Assembly: GCA_963843535.1 (NCBI GenBank)
Contig: CAWJKU010000002.1
Span: 620,001 to 684,000 of the forward strand
Source: CAVUNY01 sp963843535
Lineage (GTDB): Bacteria; Chloroflexota; Anaerolineae; Anaerolineales; Anaerolineaceae
Direction: 5' to 3'
Length of the DNA stretch: 64,000 nt
Shown here: positions 24,812-33,679 of the stretch, in pieces
How positions within the stretch are numbered: the first letter of the stretch is position 1
Layout: every line of letters starts with the position of its first letter
Position numbers and translations under genes: made by a program
Notes under the pieces: model-generated
What the model saw: only the letters and a program-made list of their open reading frames with translations
Told to the model about the DNA's origin: nothing
Database searches by the model: none

Positions 24812-26702
24812 TCATCTCCGTTCTCAAGCGAAATCCAGGTGGGAGGAATTAACCTACGGCGGCCTGCCCACCATATATCTCGGCACGGCATCTTGTGGGC
24901 GAGCCGCCGGTGCTATGGATGTGCTGCAAACGATCCGCGAGACACTCGACGCTTTAAAAATCCAGGCCAGAATCATTCAGGTTGGTTGTATCGGTCCCTG
25001 TTACCTGGAACCTTTGATGGATATTGCGTTACCCGGATCGCCGCGGGTAAGCTATGCCAATATCACCCCGGAAAAAGCCCAAAAAATTATTCGCGCCGTT
25101 CTGGTCGATCACGATCTCATGCCAAAATTCGCTAAAGGCCATTTTGGCAGTGCAGACTTCACCCAGGAAAGTGGAATCCCACGTTTCTTTGATCTCCCGA
25201 TGCTCAAGTCGCAGGTGCGCATTATCTTGCATAACTGCGGCATCATCGATCCTGAGGAGATTGACCATTACCTCGCTCAGGATGGTTACGCCGGATTTAT
25301 AAAAGCGCTCGCAGGATCGCCTGAAGCTGCGATTGCTGAATTAAAAGTTTCCGGTTTACGCGGTAGAGGTGGGGCAGGTTTCCAGACTTTTAAGAAATGG
25401 GAAATATGCTGGAATTCGCCAGGTAAAGACAAGTATGTGATCTGCAATGCCGATGAAGGCGATCCCGGCGCGTTCATGAACCGCTCGTTGATTGAAAGCG
25501 ATCCGCATGCCGTATTAGAAGGGATGTTGATCGGCGGTTATGCCATAGGGGCCAACCAGGGCATTGTTTACGTGCGCGCCGAATATCCATTAGCAGTGAC
25601 ACGCCTGAAAAAAGCCGTCGAGCAGATGCGGGATTATGGCTTTTTAGGAAAAGACATCCAGGGATCGGGATTCAACTTCGACATTTTGATTCGCGAAGGG
25701 GCCGGCGCTTTTGTGTGCGGCGAGGAAACAGCTTTAATCGCCTCATTGGAAGGCGAACGCGGCATGCCGCGTCCCCGCCCGCCTTACCCGGCGGATAAAG
25801 GACTGAACAGCCTGCCAACATTAATCAACAACACCGAGACATTTGGCACGGTCCCGCATATCTTGCGCCATGGGGGCGCCTGGTTCCAGCAATTCGGAAC
25901 ACCGGGCAATTCCGGCACAAAGACCTTCTCCCTGGTCGGAAAAGTGCGCAATACCGGATTAATAGAGGTACCCCTCGGGACGACCCTGCGTCAGATTGTG
26001 TTTGAAATAGGCGGCGGAACGCGTAAACCATTCAAAGCGGTGCAAACCGGCGGTCCATTAGGCGGGTGTCTGCCGGAGGAAATGCTGGATACACCTATCA
26101 CTTATGAATCGATGCGGGCAAGCGGCTCGATCATGGGCTCAGGCGGCTTGATCGTCATGGATGAGAGCACCTGCATGGTAGAGCTTGCCCGGTATTTCAT
26201 CCAGTTTGCCGCAGATGAATCCTGCGGAAACTGCACCCCTTGCCGGATCGGCACCCGCATCCTCAGAGACACCCTGGATAAAATAATCCAGGGAGAAGGT
26301 GAAATCAAGGATCTTGACACGCTGCGCCGGACCGCCAGCACCATGACTCTTACCTCATTATGCGGCCTGGGGCAGGCAGCCTCGAACCCGGTGACCAGCG
26401 GCTTGCGCTATTTTCTATCTGAATACCAAAACCATGTTAACGATAAGTATTGCTCTGCCGCGGTATGCGAAGGACTCTTCCAATATTGGATCGAAGCGGA
26501 GCGCTGCTCTGGCTGCGGTTTATGCATCCCGGTATGTCCATCCGGGGCTATCCAAGGCAAGCGGAGAGAAACCCATATCCTCGACCAAAGCCTGTGCATC
26601 ACCTGCGGAGCCTGCGTCAAAGCCTGCGCGCGAAATGCCATCCTGGGCGTGCCTGTGTTTGGCGTAACCGCCTCGCGGAAATCGAGCGAGGTTGCCGTAT
26701 GA
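24798..26702 (+). CDS. nuoF: NuoF-like NADH/FMN subunit with extra ferredoxin domains (HydB/HylB type)
   Basis: 634 residues. Residues 1-110 form a thioredoxin-like [2Fe-2S] domain (LGTASCGRAAGA, VGCIGPCYLEP). Residues about 180-420 are the NADH/FMN core with GRGGAGFQTFKKWE, NADEGDPGAFMNR and GAGAFVCGEETALIASLEGE. An SLBB region precedes the N3 cluster motif ESCGNCTPCRIGTRIL with SLCGLGQ. The C-terminal 70 residues add two [4Fe-4S] sites, CSGCGLCIPVCPSGAI and CITCGACVKACARNAIL. The N-terminal thioredoxin and C-terminal ferredoxin domains are the layout of electron-bifurcating HydB/HylB proteins, not of respiratory NuoF. Coupled to both neighbours by overlaps. Confidence 0.9.
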   Translation: MTTFDHLRSQAKSRWEELTYGGLPTIYLGTASCGRAAGAMDVLQTIRETLDALKIQARIIQVGCIGPCYLEPLMDIALPGSPRVSYANITPEKAQKIIRAVLVDHDLMPKFAKGHFGSADFTQESGIPRFFDLPMLKSQVRIILHNCGIIDPEEIDHYLAQDGYAGFIKALAGSPEAAIAELKVSGLRGRGGAGFQTFKKWEICWNSPGKDKYVICNADEGDPGAFMNRSLIESDPHAVLEGMLIGGYAIGANQGIVYVRAEYPLAVTRLKKAVEQMRDYGFLGKDIQGSGFNFDILIREGAGAFVCGEETALIASLEGERGMPRPRPPYPADKGLNSLPTLINNTETFGTVPHILRHGGAWFQQFGTPGNSGTKTFSLVGKVRNTGLIEVPLGTTLRQIVFEIGGGTRKPFKAVQTGGPLGGCLPEEMLDTPITYESMRASGSIMGSGGLIVMDESTCMVELARYFIQFAADESCGNCTPCRIGTRILRDTLDKIIQGEGEIKDLDTLRRTASTMTLTSLCGLGQAASNPVTSGLRYFLSEYQNHVNDKYCSAAVCEGLFQYWIEAERCSGCGLCIPVCPSGAIQGKRRETHILDQSLCITCGACVKACARNAILGVPVFGVTASRKSSEVAV

Positions 26703-28993
26703 ACTTACAAATAACGATCAACGACCGGCAACTTTCCGTCGAAAAGGGCATTTCTATTCTGCAGGCTGCCAAGCTGAACGGCATAGATATCCCGACATTA
26801 TGCGATTACCCTGGTCTGCCCCCTTCTGGCAGCTGTCGTTTATGCGTGGTTGAAATCGAGGGGAAACCAACCACCCCTACCGCCTGTACGACACCCGTTG
26901 AAGAAGGCATGGTCATTCAAACCCACTCCGGAAAAATTCGCAACCTGCGGACGGAATTATTTCAAATGCTGCTGGCGGAACATCCCGCCTGCTGTTTTTA
27001 CTGCCCGGAGAAAAGCAATTGCGACGACTGCATGGTCACGCTACGTAAAGCTGGCGTGACCACCGGCTGTCGATCCTGTCCCAAAGATGGACAGTGCCAG
27101 CTGCAAGATATGGTGGAAAAAATTGGTCTACCGCAGCCGGGATACCCCGTGCGCTACCGCATGCTGCCCATTGAAAAGAGCGATCCATTTTTCGACCGGG
27201 ATTACAACCTGTGCATACTGTGCGGGAGATGCATCCGAACTTGCGAACAGCTGCATTTTACCAACACGCTGGTCTATACCCAACGCGGCGCACAGTCCGT
27301 TGTGGGAACTGCTTTTCACCGCACGCATCTCGAAGCAGGCTGCTCATTTTGCGGAGCTTGCGTCGAAGCCTGCCCAACAGGCGCGCTGTCTGAGAAAACC
27401 CGCAAATGGGATGGAATACCCGACGCCGAAACGGTGACCACCTGCCCATTGTGTGCCATTGGCTGCCAGATGCGCCTTATTTCCAAAGATGGCAGGGTGA
27501 TTGGAAGCCTGCCGGAGCATGCTACCGGATCAAGCGCCCTTTGCGTCGAGGGTCGGTTTGGGTTTGCTGAACTTCTGAACCATCCTGACCGGTTGGACCA
27601 GCCGCTGCGAAAAGCGGGCGCGCACCATTTGAAGATTGGTTGGAATGAAGCCATCCAAATGGCAGCCGAAAAATTGGTCTCATGCCCACCAGGACGATTC
27701 CAGATGATCCTATCGCCTGACCTGAGCAACGAAGACCTGTTTATCGCTCACAAGTTTGCTCATGAGGTGATGCATACACCACCAAAGATAAGCTCCGCCA
27801 TGCAATATTCTGCGCGAGATTGGGTTGGATTTTTCAAACTGCTAAAGCAGGCTCGCCCATTGACAGGGGTGGATGATGCAGGAGCCATTCTGTGTCTCGG
27901 CGTCGACGGTAGATACGCCCAATCCGTGGTCGAGGTCGCGATCCATCGAGCCAGGGTAAAAGGCGCAGGACTGGTGACCGTACACCCTTTCGAACACAGT
28001 CTGGGTTCTTTCGCCGATGAATGGCTTCGTCCAGAACCACCACAAGTCGCTGAACTTTTGAAAAAGCTTTCGGAAGCAGTTCGAATGGTTTCCTTACATC
28101 ACCTAACCCCCTCTGCTCCCCCTTCCCGGGTCGGGACGCTCGGCAGCGCACCCGCAGGGGTGAGAGGGGAAGGGGGGTCAGGTAATTCGCGTGGTTCACT
28201 GAGTGCGAGCGGCTCTTCAGGATCCAGCGCCAACACGGGCGTTTTATTTGAGCAAATAACCCGGGCTGCCCAAATCCTACGGGGCAAAAGCAAGGTTGTG
28301 ATTCTCCTGGGATCTGACCTCCTGATCAATTGCAAACTCCAGGATATCCTGCCAGAAATCCAGGCATTAAAAGATGGCCTCGGCGCCAATCTGGTCCTGC
28401 TCCCACCAGAGGGTAACCTTGCAGGGGCGCTGCTCTTCGCAGCGTTATTTCCATCCCCGCCATCGGAAAACTCCGCCCCAGATAGTTTGTATTTGATCGG
28501 CGTCGACGTGCCCGCTGGTTTGCGAGCTTCACCGACGATCATCTTTCAAAATTATCATCGTTCACAGGCTGAAGGAAACATCTACCTCCAGCTTCCTTCG
28601 GCAGCTTTCAGCGAAACCCCCGGGACAGCAATTAATCACGCTGGACGTATTGCTGTCATGAATCAAGCCGTCCAGCCGCCGGGTGCAGCGCTTCCCTCGT
28701 GGGAAATTCTGTGTCGCATTGCCCGCCAGATGGGCGTGGATGGGTTTGATTTCAACAGCTCTGAAGAAATTCGGCAGGAAATAGAAAAACTGCTGCCCGG
28801 TTTTCAAACCGGAAAATTTATCTCCTGGTCAGATGTCCAATTGGCTGAGCCAGGATTTGAAAATATGCAGGTAAACCCCGGAATATCTCCTACGTTTATG
28901 GGCCAACCGCTCCAGCTGCGTGTGGCAGGTCTGAATGATTTGTACGGTGAAAAAAATATTGAGAAATGGGGCGTCTATGTTCCGCATTCTTGA
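26699..28993 (+). CDS. nuoG: NuoG-like iron-sulfur / molybdopterin-fold subunit carrying an in-frame repeat
   Basis: 764 residues, starting at an ATGA overlap with nuoF. The order is a [2Fe-2S] ferredoxin domain (CDYPGLPPSGSCRLCVVEIEG split as SGSCRLC), the His-Cys [4Fe-4S] site and extra cysteine cluster (CCFYCPEKSNCDDC), two [4Fe-4S] sites (CILCGRCIRTCEQ and CSFCGACVEACPTGAL), then a molybdopterin-type Fe-S domain (CPLCAIGCQMR) and a reduced oxidoreductase fold. I see no hydrogenase H-cluster cysteines and no formate-dehydrogenase catalytic Cys/Sec, so the end appears non-catalytic. Residues about 467-510 are low-complexity and encoded by a palindromic element at 28100-28184. Its last 17 bases overlap the NfnA-like gene. 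Confidence 0.85.
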   Translation: MNLQITINDRQLSVEKGISILQAAKLNGIDIPTLCDYPGLPPSGSCRLCVVEIEGKPTTPTACTTPVEEGMVIQTHSGKIRNLRTELFQMLLAEHPACCFYCPEKSNCDDCMVTLRKAGVTTGCRSCPKDGQCQLQDMVEKIGLPQPGYPVRYRMLPIEKSDPFFDRDYNLCILCGRCIRTCEQLHFTNTLVYTQRGAQSVVGTAFHRTHLEAGCSFCGACVEACPTGALSEKTRKWDGIPDAETVTTCPLCAIGCQMRLISKDGRVIGSLPEHATGSSALCVEGRFGFAELLNHPDRLDQPLRKAGAHHLKIGWNEAIQMAAEKLVSCPPGRFQMILSPDLSNEDLFIAHKFAHEVMHTPPKISSAMQYSARDWVGFFKLLKQARPLTGVDDAGAILCLGVDGRYAQSVVEVAIHRARVKGAGLVTVHPFEHSLGSFADEWLRPEPPQVAELLKKLSEAVRMVSLHHLTPSAPPSRVGTLGSAPAGVRGEGGSGNSRGSLSASGSSGSSANTGVLFEQITRAAQILRGKSKVVILLGSDLLINCKLQDILPEIQALKDGLGANLVLLPPEGNLAGALLFAALFPSPPSENSAPDSLYLIGVDVPAGLRASPTIIFQNYHRSQAEGNIYLQLPSAAFSETPGTAINHAGRIAVMNQAVQPPGAALPSWEILCRIARQMGVDGFDFNSSEEIRQEIEKLLPGFQTGKFISWSDVQLAEPGFENMQVNPGISPTFMGQPLQLRVAGLNDLYGEKNIEKWGVYVPHS
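28100..28184 (+). repeat. GC-rich palindromic element read in frame inside the NuoG-like gene
   Basis: CACCTAACCCCCTCTG and CTCCCCCTTCCC are answered by GGGGAAGGGGGGTCAGGTAA, around a central GGACGCTCGGCAGCGC. It resembles dispersed CCTAACCCCC-type repeats such as the one at 22787-22943. The translation inserts residues such as HLTPSAPPSRVGTLGSAPAG, unlike the flanking sequence. Confidence 0.75.
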
Positions 28994-29804
28994 AAACAAG
29001 GTGCTCGTTCCCAACCTGCATCAGGTGACGATTTCGGCGCCAGAAATCGCCCAAACCGTACAACCCGGGCAGTTTATCATATTGCGGTCTGAGGATGAAG
29101 GCGAGCGCGTCCCTCTGACCGTATCGGACTGGGATGCGCAGGCCGGTACGATCACCCTGGTGTACCTTGTGGTCGGAAGGACAACTCAGAAACTATCCGA
29201 ATTACCCCCTGGAATAGATCTGCCTAACCTGGCCGGTCCTTTAGGCAATGCCATGCCCATCGACCATTATGGCAGCGTGGTGTGCGTGGGTGGTTGTTAT
29301 GGGATTGCCAGCATCTATCCGATTGCCAGGGCCTTGAAAGCCCTGAAAAACAAGGTCACCATCGTGGTAGAAGCACGCAGTTCGTACTTACTCTACTGGC
29401 ACGAGAAATTAAAGTCAGTTGCAGACCGGTTGGTTATTATTACCCGTGACGGTACCAAAGGTCTGCCCGGTCATGTGGTTGGCAATCTCAGCCATATCTT
29501 ATCGGACCTGCCGGAGACAACCGACCGGATCATCGTGAATGGCTGCAACTTCCTGATGATGCGCGCCGCACAGGAAAGCCAGCCGCTCAATATCCGCACG
29601 ATGGTCAGTCTTAACACCTTGATGATCGACGGCACCGGAATGTGCGGTGTTTGCCGGCTGACCGTGAAATCATCCACCAAATTCGCCTGCGTGGATGGCC
29701 CGCATTTCGACGGTCATGAAGTTGACTGGGATGAGCTATCCCTGCGCCGCCAGGCATACCTGCGAGAAGAAATTCAACCGCTCAGGTCCAGCGCGGCCCA
29801 ATAA
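28977..29804 (+). CDS. nfnA: NfnA / SudB-like flavin and [2Fe-2S] subunit
   Basis: 275 residues of the dihydroorotate-dehydrogenase electron-transfer family. The FAD domain has VQPGQFIILRSEDEGERVPL and the NAD-binding domain has VVCVGGCYGIASIYPIARAL. The [2Fe-2S] site lies near the end in GTGMCGVCRLTV with FACVDGPHFDGHEVDW. This layout matches NfnA of the NADH-dependent ferredoxin:NADP+ oxidoreductase and SudB of sulfide dehydrogenase. It overlaps the NuoG-like gene by 17 bases and is 28 bases from the NfnB-like gene, an unusual join of the two complexes. Confidence 0.88.
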   Translation: MFRILENKVLVPNLHQVTISAPEIAQTVQPGQFIILRSEDEGERVPLTVSDWDAQAGTITLVYLVVGRTTQKLSELPPGIDLPNLAGPLGNAMPIDHYGSVVCVGGCYGIASIYPIARALKALKNKVTIVVEARSSYLLYWHEKLKSVADRLVIITRDGTKGLPGHVVGNLSHILSDLPETTDRIIVNGCNFLMMRAAQESQPLNIRTMVSLNTLMIDGTGMCGVCRLTVKSSTKFACVDGPHFDGHEVDWDELSLRRQAYLREEIQPLRSSAAQ

Positions 29805-29832
29805 TGGTTAGCTGACAGATGAGGTAATCTTT

Positions 29833-31264
29833 ATGCCCGAACCAGGACCAAAGAAGATCGATCTTAACCGGCGTGAAATGCCAAAACAAGATGCTGAAGT
29901 TCGCCGCCAGAACTTCTCTGAAGTTGCGCTGGGTTATACCCCTGAATTAGCCATGGAGGAGGCGCGGCGCTGCTTGCAGTGCAAGCGGCGGTTTTGTGTT
30001 GAAAATTGTCCGGTTCAGATCAGCATTCCCGATTTTGTGCACGCCATTGCCCAGGGCGATTTCGCCGGAGGCGCGCGGACATTGAAGGCAAAAAACTCTT
30101 TGCCGTCTGTTTGCGGACGGGTATGCCCGCAAGAAGATCAATGCGAAAAAGATTGCGCCCTGGTCAGGCGAGGGGCGCCAATTGCCATTGGCCGTCTGGA
30201 AAGGTTCCTGGGCGATTGGGAAGCCGCGCAGGCCAACTCAGCCTTGCCCGCCCTTCCGCCTTCGACCGGAAAGAAGGTGGCGGTAATTGGCGGAGGTCCT
30301 GCCGGGCTGACTGTCGCCGCGGATCTGGTGCAAAATGGTCACCAGGTGGTGATCTTCGAAGCTCTGCATAAAATGGGCGGCGTATTATCATACGGTATCC
30401 CCGAGTTCCGCTTGCCTAAGAAAATCGTCGACCGCGAAATTGATTATCTGCGGAAATTAGGCGTGGAGATGAGGGTCGATTTTGTGGTGGGCAAACTGCG
30501 CACGATTGACAGCTTATTAGCTGAATATCAACGCGGTTTTTGTGGGCACTGGCGCCGGTTTACCGTGGTTTATGGAAATGCCAGGCAATAATCTCAACGG
30601 TGTATATTCCGCAAACGAGTACCTGACCCGCATCAACCTGATGAAAGGCTATCAGTTTCCCCGGACGCCAACCCCGGTCAAGAGCCATCACAGAGTGGCC
30701 GTGTTGGGCGGCGGAAATGTTGCCATGGATTGCGCCCGCACCGCCCTCCGCCTGGGCGCGGAAGCTACCATCCTTTACCGCCGTTCCCGGTCAGAACTGC
30801 CGGCTCGCCTCGAAGAAGTTGAGAACGCGGAAGAAGAAGGCGTTTTGTTCAAATACCTGACGCTGCCGGTGCGGGTGGTTGGCGACGGGCACGGACAGGC
30901 AGTCGGTCTGGATTGCATTCGGATGGAGTTGGGCGAGCCAGACTCATCCGGACGGCGCAGACCGGTGCCATTGGAAGGATCAGAACATTTTTTACCCTTC
31001 GACAGCATCATCCATGCGATCGGCAACAGCCCCAATCCATTAATCCCAGCCACCACACCTGGGTTGGCGCAAGGCAGGCATGGAAACGTGGTCATCGATC
31101 CACAAACCTGTATGACTTCGAAGGAACGGGTATGGGCTGGCGGTGATATCGCCACCGGCGCAGCCACAGTTATTTTAGCGATGGGGGCGGGCCGCAATGC
31201 CGCCACCTCCATCCAGCAATATTTGATGAACCCAACTCCTTGGCCGGATAATATCCGGGCATGA
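29833..31264 (+). CDS. nfnB: NfnB / SudA / glutamate synthase small subunit-like protein, interrupted by one +1 frameshift
   Basis: A reconstructed protein of about 476 residues, the FAD and two [4Fe-4S] flavoprotein of the GltD/NfnB family. Seen: RCLQCKRRFCVENCPVQI and VCGRVCPQEDQCEKDC clusters, the first dinucleotide fold VAVIGGGPAGLTVAADL, SYGIPEFRLPK, and the second fold VAVLGGGNVAMDCARTALRLG, ending WAGGDIATGAATVILAMGAG. The frame breaks near 30529: dropping one base gives YNAVFVGTGAGLPWF, the expected join. It follows NfnA on the same strand, so an Nfn-type pair is more likely than glutamate synthase; no large GltB subunit is near. An assembly error is likely for the break. Confidence 0.87.
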
Positions 31265-31312
31265 AGTTTCGTTGGGAACAGGACGAGGGAATGGGGTAGA
31301 AAGGAAGCTGCT

Positions 31313-31501
31313 ATGGCTTATATCATCACCGAAAAATGCTGTATGTGCGGCTCATGCGAGCCATTTTGCGAAAACGGCGCCATATCTGATAGCGAAGACA
31401 GGTATGTCATCGATCAAACGAAATGCGATATGTGCGGTACCTGTATGGAGTACTGCCCGATTGATGATGCCATCGTTAAAACCGAGACCCTCCTGGCATA
31501 G
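31313..31501 (+). CDS. 2[4Fe-4S] ferredoxin
   Basis: 62 residues with two clusters: CCMCGSCEPFCENGAI and CDMCGTCMEYCPIDDAI. The second site lacks the usual proline context and has an insertion after CP, typical of clostridial-type ferredoxins. AAAGGAAG precedes the ATG. As the last gene of the NuoEFG/Nfn unit, it is the probable low-potential carrier for the complex. Confidence 0.9.
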   Translation: MAYIITEKCCMCGSCEPFCENGAISDSEDRYVIDQTKCDMCGTCMEYCPIDDAIVKTETLLA

Positions 31502-31615
31502 TATTTGAGAGCCGGGTGATCGTGAATTTAAATTTCTACGGCTGGCCATTGGCTAAATCGGGCGATATTTTGTTCAGGTCATCCAAGGATTGAAGAACGA
31601 AGAAAACGTCTGCTA

Positions 31616-32437
31616 TCAACCCGGTATTACCGCTTTCCAGATAGACCGCCGCCAGCGGTTTTCCAGCCCCTGCGGCCCGGCGAACTTCTTAAAGATGCGC
31701 TCGAGCACCGGCTCAACTTCCTGGTAGGACGGAACCTCATCCTCCATAAAGGGCCAGGTTAACCCAATATACAGCTCCTTTGGATTCGGAATATAATACG
31801 GCACGTCAAAATCCCACCAGCTGTGCAGGTGCAGCCCCGCTGCAGTCAGATTATTCTCGATGGATTTGTATGCCCAGTTTGGGTCATTACGGTCTGGGGG
31901 AGCCAGCAAACGTAATGACTCAGGCAGAAGGTCATTCCAAGGCGCCTTCAAACCGTTTGAGGGAACGCCGCCATCCGGCACCAGCATCAGCATCACCGCA
32001 CCGGCGCGGCATACGCGCGGCGCGTCCAGGATGGTGTGAAACGGTCCCAGGCTGTTCACCCATAGATCGATGGAATGGTCCCCTACGGGAAGGCGCACCT
32101 GCCCGCCGTTAAAACGCTCCCGCGCATTGTGGACCAGGAACTTCACGTTGGTAATGCCTCTCTCCTCGGCTGCCTTGCAGGCCAGGTCGATATAACCTGG
32201 CGTGGCGTCGTAAGCCAGCACCGAGCGGACGTGCGGGGCCATTGCCAGCGCCAGGTTGCCTTGCGCACAGGCTACTTCCAGGACGTCCATTTCCGGCTTG
32301 AGGTGCTCGAATACCAGCGTGCGGAAGTTGTCATCGCCGTGCCACGGTGATAAGATCTTGCGCCCCGGGTAAAAATAACCTTCCTGCTTTGTGGATAACC
32401 AGGCGTACCATTCCTCGGTATGCGGCGTCAATCTCAT
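31616..32437 (-). CDS. Class I SAM-dependent methyltransferase
   Basis: 273 residues with the methyltransferase motif I DVLEVACAQGNLALAMAPH, a motif II region LAYDATPGYIDLACKAAEE, and later SIDLWVNSLGPFHTI. A PWHGDDNFRTLVFEHL helical cap precedes the fold. The target is not known; the family covers small molecules and quinones. It is convergent with the ferredoxin gene of the redox operon. GGAGGAGC precedes the ATG at 32437. Confidence 0.82.
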   Translation of the reverse strand: MRLTPHTEEWYAWLSTKQEGYFYPGRKILSPWHGDDNFRTLVFEHLKPEMDVLEVACAQGNLALAMAPHVRSVLAYDATPGYIDLACKAAEERGITNVKFLVHNARERFNGGQVRLPVGDHSIDLWVNSLGPFHTILDAPRVCRAGAVMLMLVPDGGVPSNGLKAPWNDLLPESLRLLAPPDRNDPNWAYKSIENNLTAAGLHLHSWWDFDVPYYIPNPKELYIGLTWPFMEDEVPSYQEVEPVLERIFKKFAGPQGLENRWRRSIWKAVIPG

Positions 32438-32629
32438 AGCTCCTCCTGAGAGTCAACCCGTAAATTAAATTAACATACTGTCATTCGATAATTGTGACCC
32501 CTCCCCGCGTTAATAACTTTATGGCCGATTAGTGTGTAAATATTTGGCGAATAATATATTTTGATTTTATAACTTAATATTAAGATAATGGAAGTAATAT
32601 AGTAAAAACTTATCGGTAAAGGAGTACAC

Positions 32630-33310
32630 ATGTTACAAGAACGATGGACAGCGGTTGACCAGTATTTTTCCGAATTACTGATCCCTTCAGAGCCTGTTCT
32701 GGATACCACCCTGCAGGCAATGGGTCAGGCAGGGATGCCAGCTATTCAAGTAACCCCTTCTCAGGGTAAATTCTTATTCATCCTGGCTCACGCTATTCGA
32801 GCACAATCCATCTTAGAAATTGGCACATTAGGTGGTTACAGCACCATCTGGCTGGCGCGCGCATTGCCTGCCGACGGAAAATTGATCACCCTGGAAGCAA
32901 ACCCACGACACGCTGCCGTGGCTCAGGCCAATATTGAAAATGCGAGATTAGACCGCATCGTGGATATACGCGTCGGGCTGGCCCTTGATAACTTACCCCG
33001 CCTGGCCGGGGAAAAAATCCCTGCGTTTGACCTGGTTTTTATCGATGCCGACAAGCCGAATATTAAATCTTATTTCGAATGGGCGCTTAAGCTGACCCAT
33101 CCGGGCAGCCTGATCATCATTGATAATGTCGTCCGCAATGGTGAGGTGGTAGATGCCAGAAGCCGGGATTCAGATGTCCAAGGCGTGCGCGATTTTCTAC
33201 CAGCGCTGGCAGCGGATCCACGGGTCACGGCAGCCGCTATCCAAACTGTAAGCAGCAAGGGTTATGACGGATTCGCGATCGCGCTTGTGACTTCGAATGA
33301 GGGCAGATAA
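32630..33310 (+). CDS. O-methyltransferase family 3 (caffeoyl-CoA/catechol O-methyltransferase-like)
   Basis: 226 residues of the PF01596 family. SAM-binding motif ILEIGTLGGYSTIWLARAL, the second acidic motif LITLEANPRHAAVAQANIEN and the metal-binding segment FIDADKPNIKSYFEWALK with IIDNVVRNGEVVD are all present. Such enzymes methylate catechol-like hydroxyls using a divalent metal. GGTAAAGGAG precedes the ATG. The region before it (32438-32629) is AT-rich and may contain the promoters for this and the divergent methyltransferase. Confidence 0.9.
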   Translation: MLQERWTAVDQYFSELLIPSEPVLDTTLQAMGQAGMPAIQVTPSQGKFLFILAHAIRAQSILEIGTLGGYSTIWLARALPADGKLITLEANPRHAAVAQANIENARLDRIVDIRVGLALDNLPRLAGEKIPAFDLVFIDADKPNIKSYFEWALKLTHPGSLIIIDNVVRNGEVVDARSRDSDVQGVRDFLPALAADPRVTAAAIQTVSSKGYDGFAIALVTSNEGR

Positions 33311-33330
33311 CCTGCGGCAATATAAAACAA

Positions 33331-33369
33331 GATGCCGCTGGGTGAGATTCTGAACTCCGCCAGCGGCAA
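33331..33369 (-). terminator. Terminator of tRNA-Pro
   Basis: Read on the minus strand: GCCGCTGG, an 18-base loop, CCAGCGGC, then ATCTTGTTTTATATT. The O-methyltransferase gene converges on it from the other side. Confidence 0.6.
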
Positions 33370-33387
33370 AATGATCAGGTTTTAAAG

Positions 33388-33462
33388 TCGGGGTGGAGGG
33401 ATTTGAACCCTCGACCTCTCGGTCCCGAACCGAGTGCTCTAGCCGGTCTGAGCCACACCCCG
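33388..33462 (-). tRNA. tRNA-Pro(CGG)
   Basis: On the minus strand: acceptor CGGGGTG/CACCCCG, D-arm GCTC/GAGC, anticodon stem CTCGG/CCGAG with loop TTCGGGA (anticodon CGG), T-stem GAGGG/CCCTC with TTCAAAT. Discriminator A; CCA not encoded. It reads CCG proline codons. Confidence 0.95.
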
Positions 33463-33679
33463 AACAAGCTCCGCAATTATAAACGCCCGCCTGTCATTTG
33501 GCAAGGTCAGGATGTTGCTCCATGGATTTAATCTCTCTCGTGTGAAACATTCTACCTGGGGTGGTATGATTGGGATAAAGAAGCAATCCTTATCATTTTC
33601 CTGCGAATCAATCAGTGGTAACATTAAGCAGCAATCCCTTCAACAGCAAAAAGAATGCATCAGACGGAGAACAAAGGCG

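Noticed and set aside
27834..28542. Minus-strand open frames of 120-150 codons across the NuoG-like gene
   Set aside because: They are antisense shadows of the coding strand and of the palindromic element, with no family-like sequence.
26699..28993. NuoG-like gene as an [FeFe] hydrogenase or formate dehydrogenase
   Set aside because: No H-cluster cysteine motifs and no catalytic Cys/Sec with histidine seen after the molybdopterin-type cluster; length and order suit NuoG.
29833..31264. GltD of glutamate synthase
   Set aside because: No large subunit in the window and an NfnA/SudB-like partner lies directly upstream, so NfnB is preferred.
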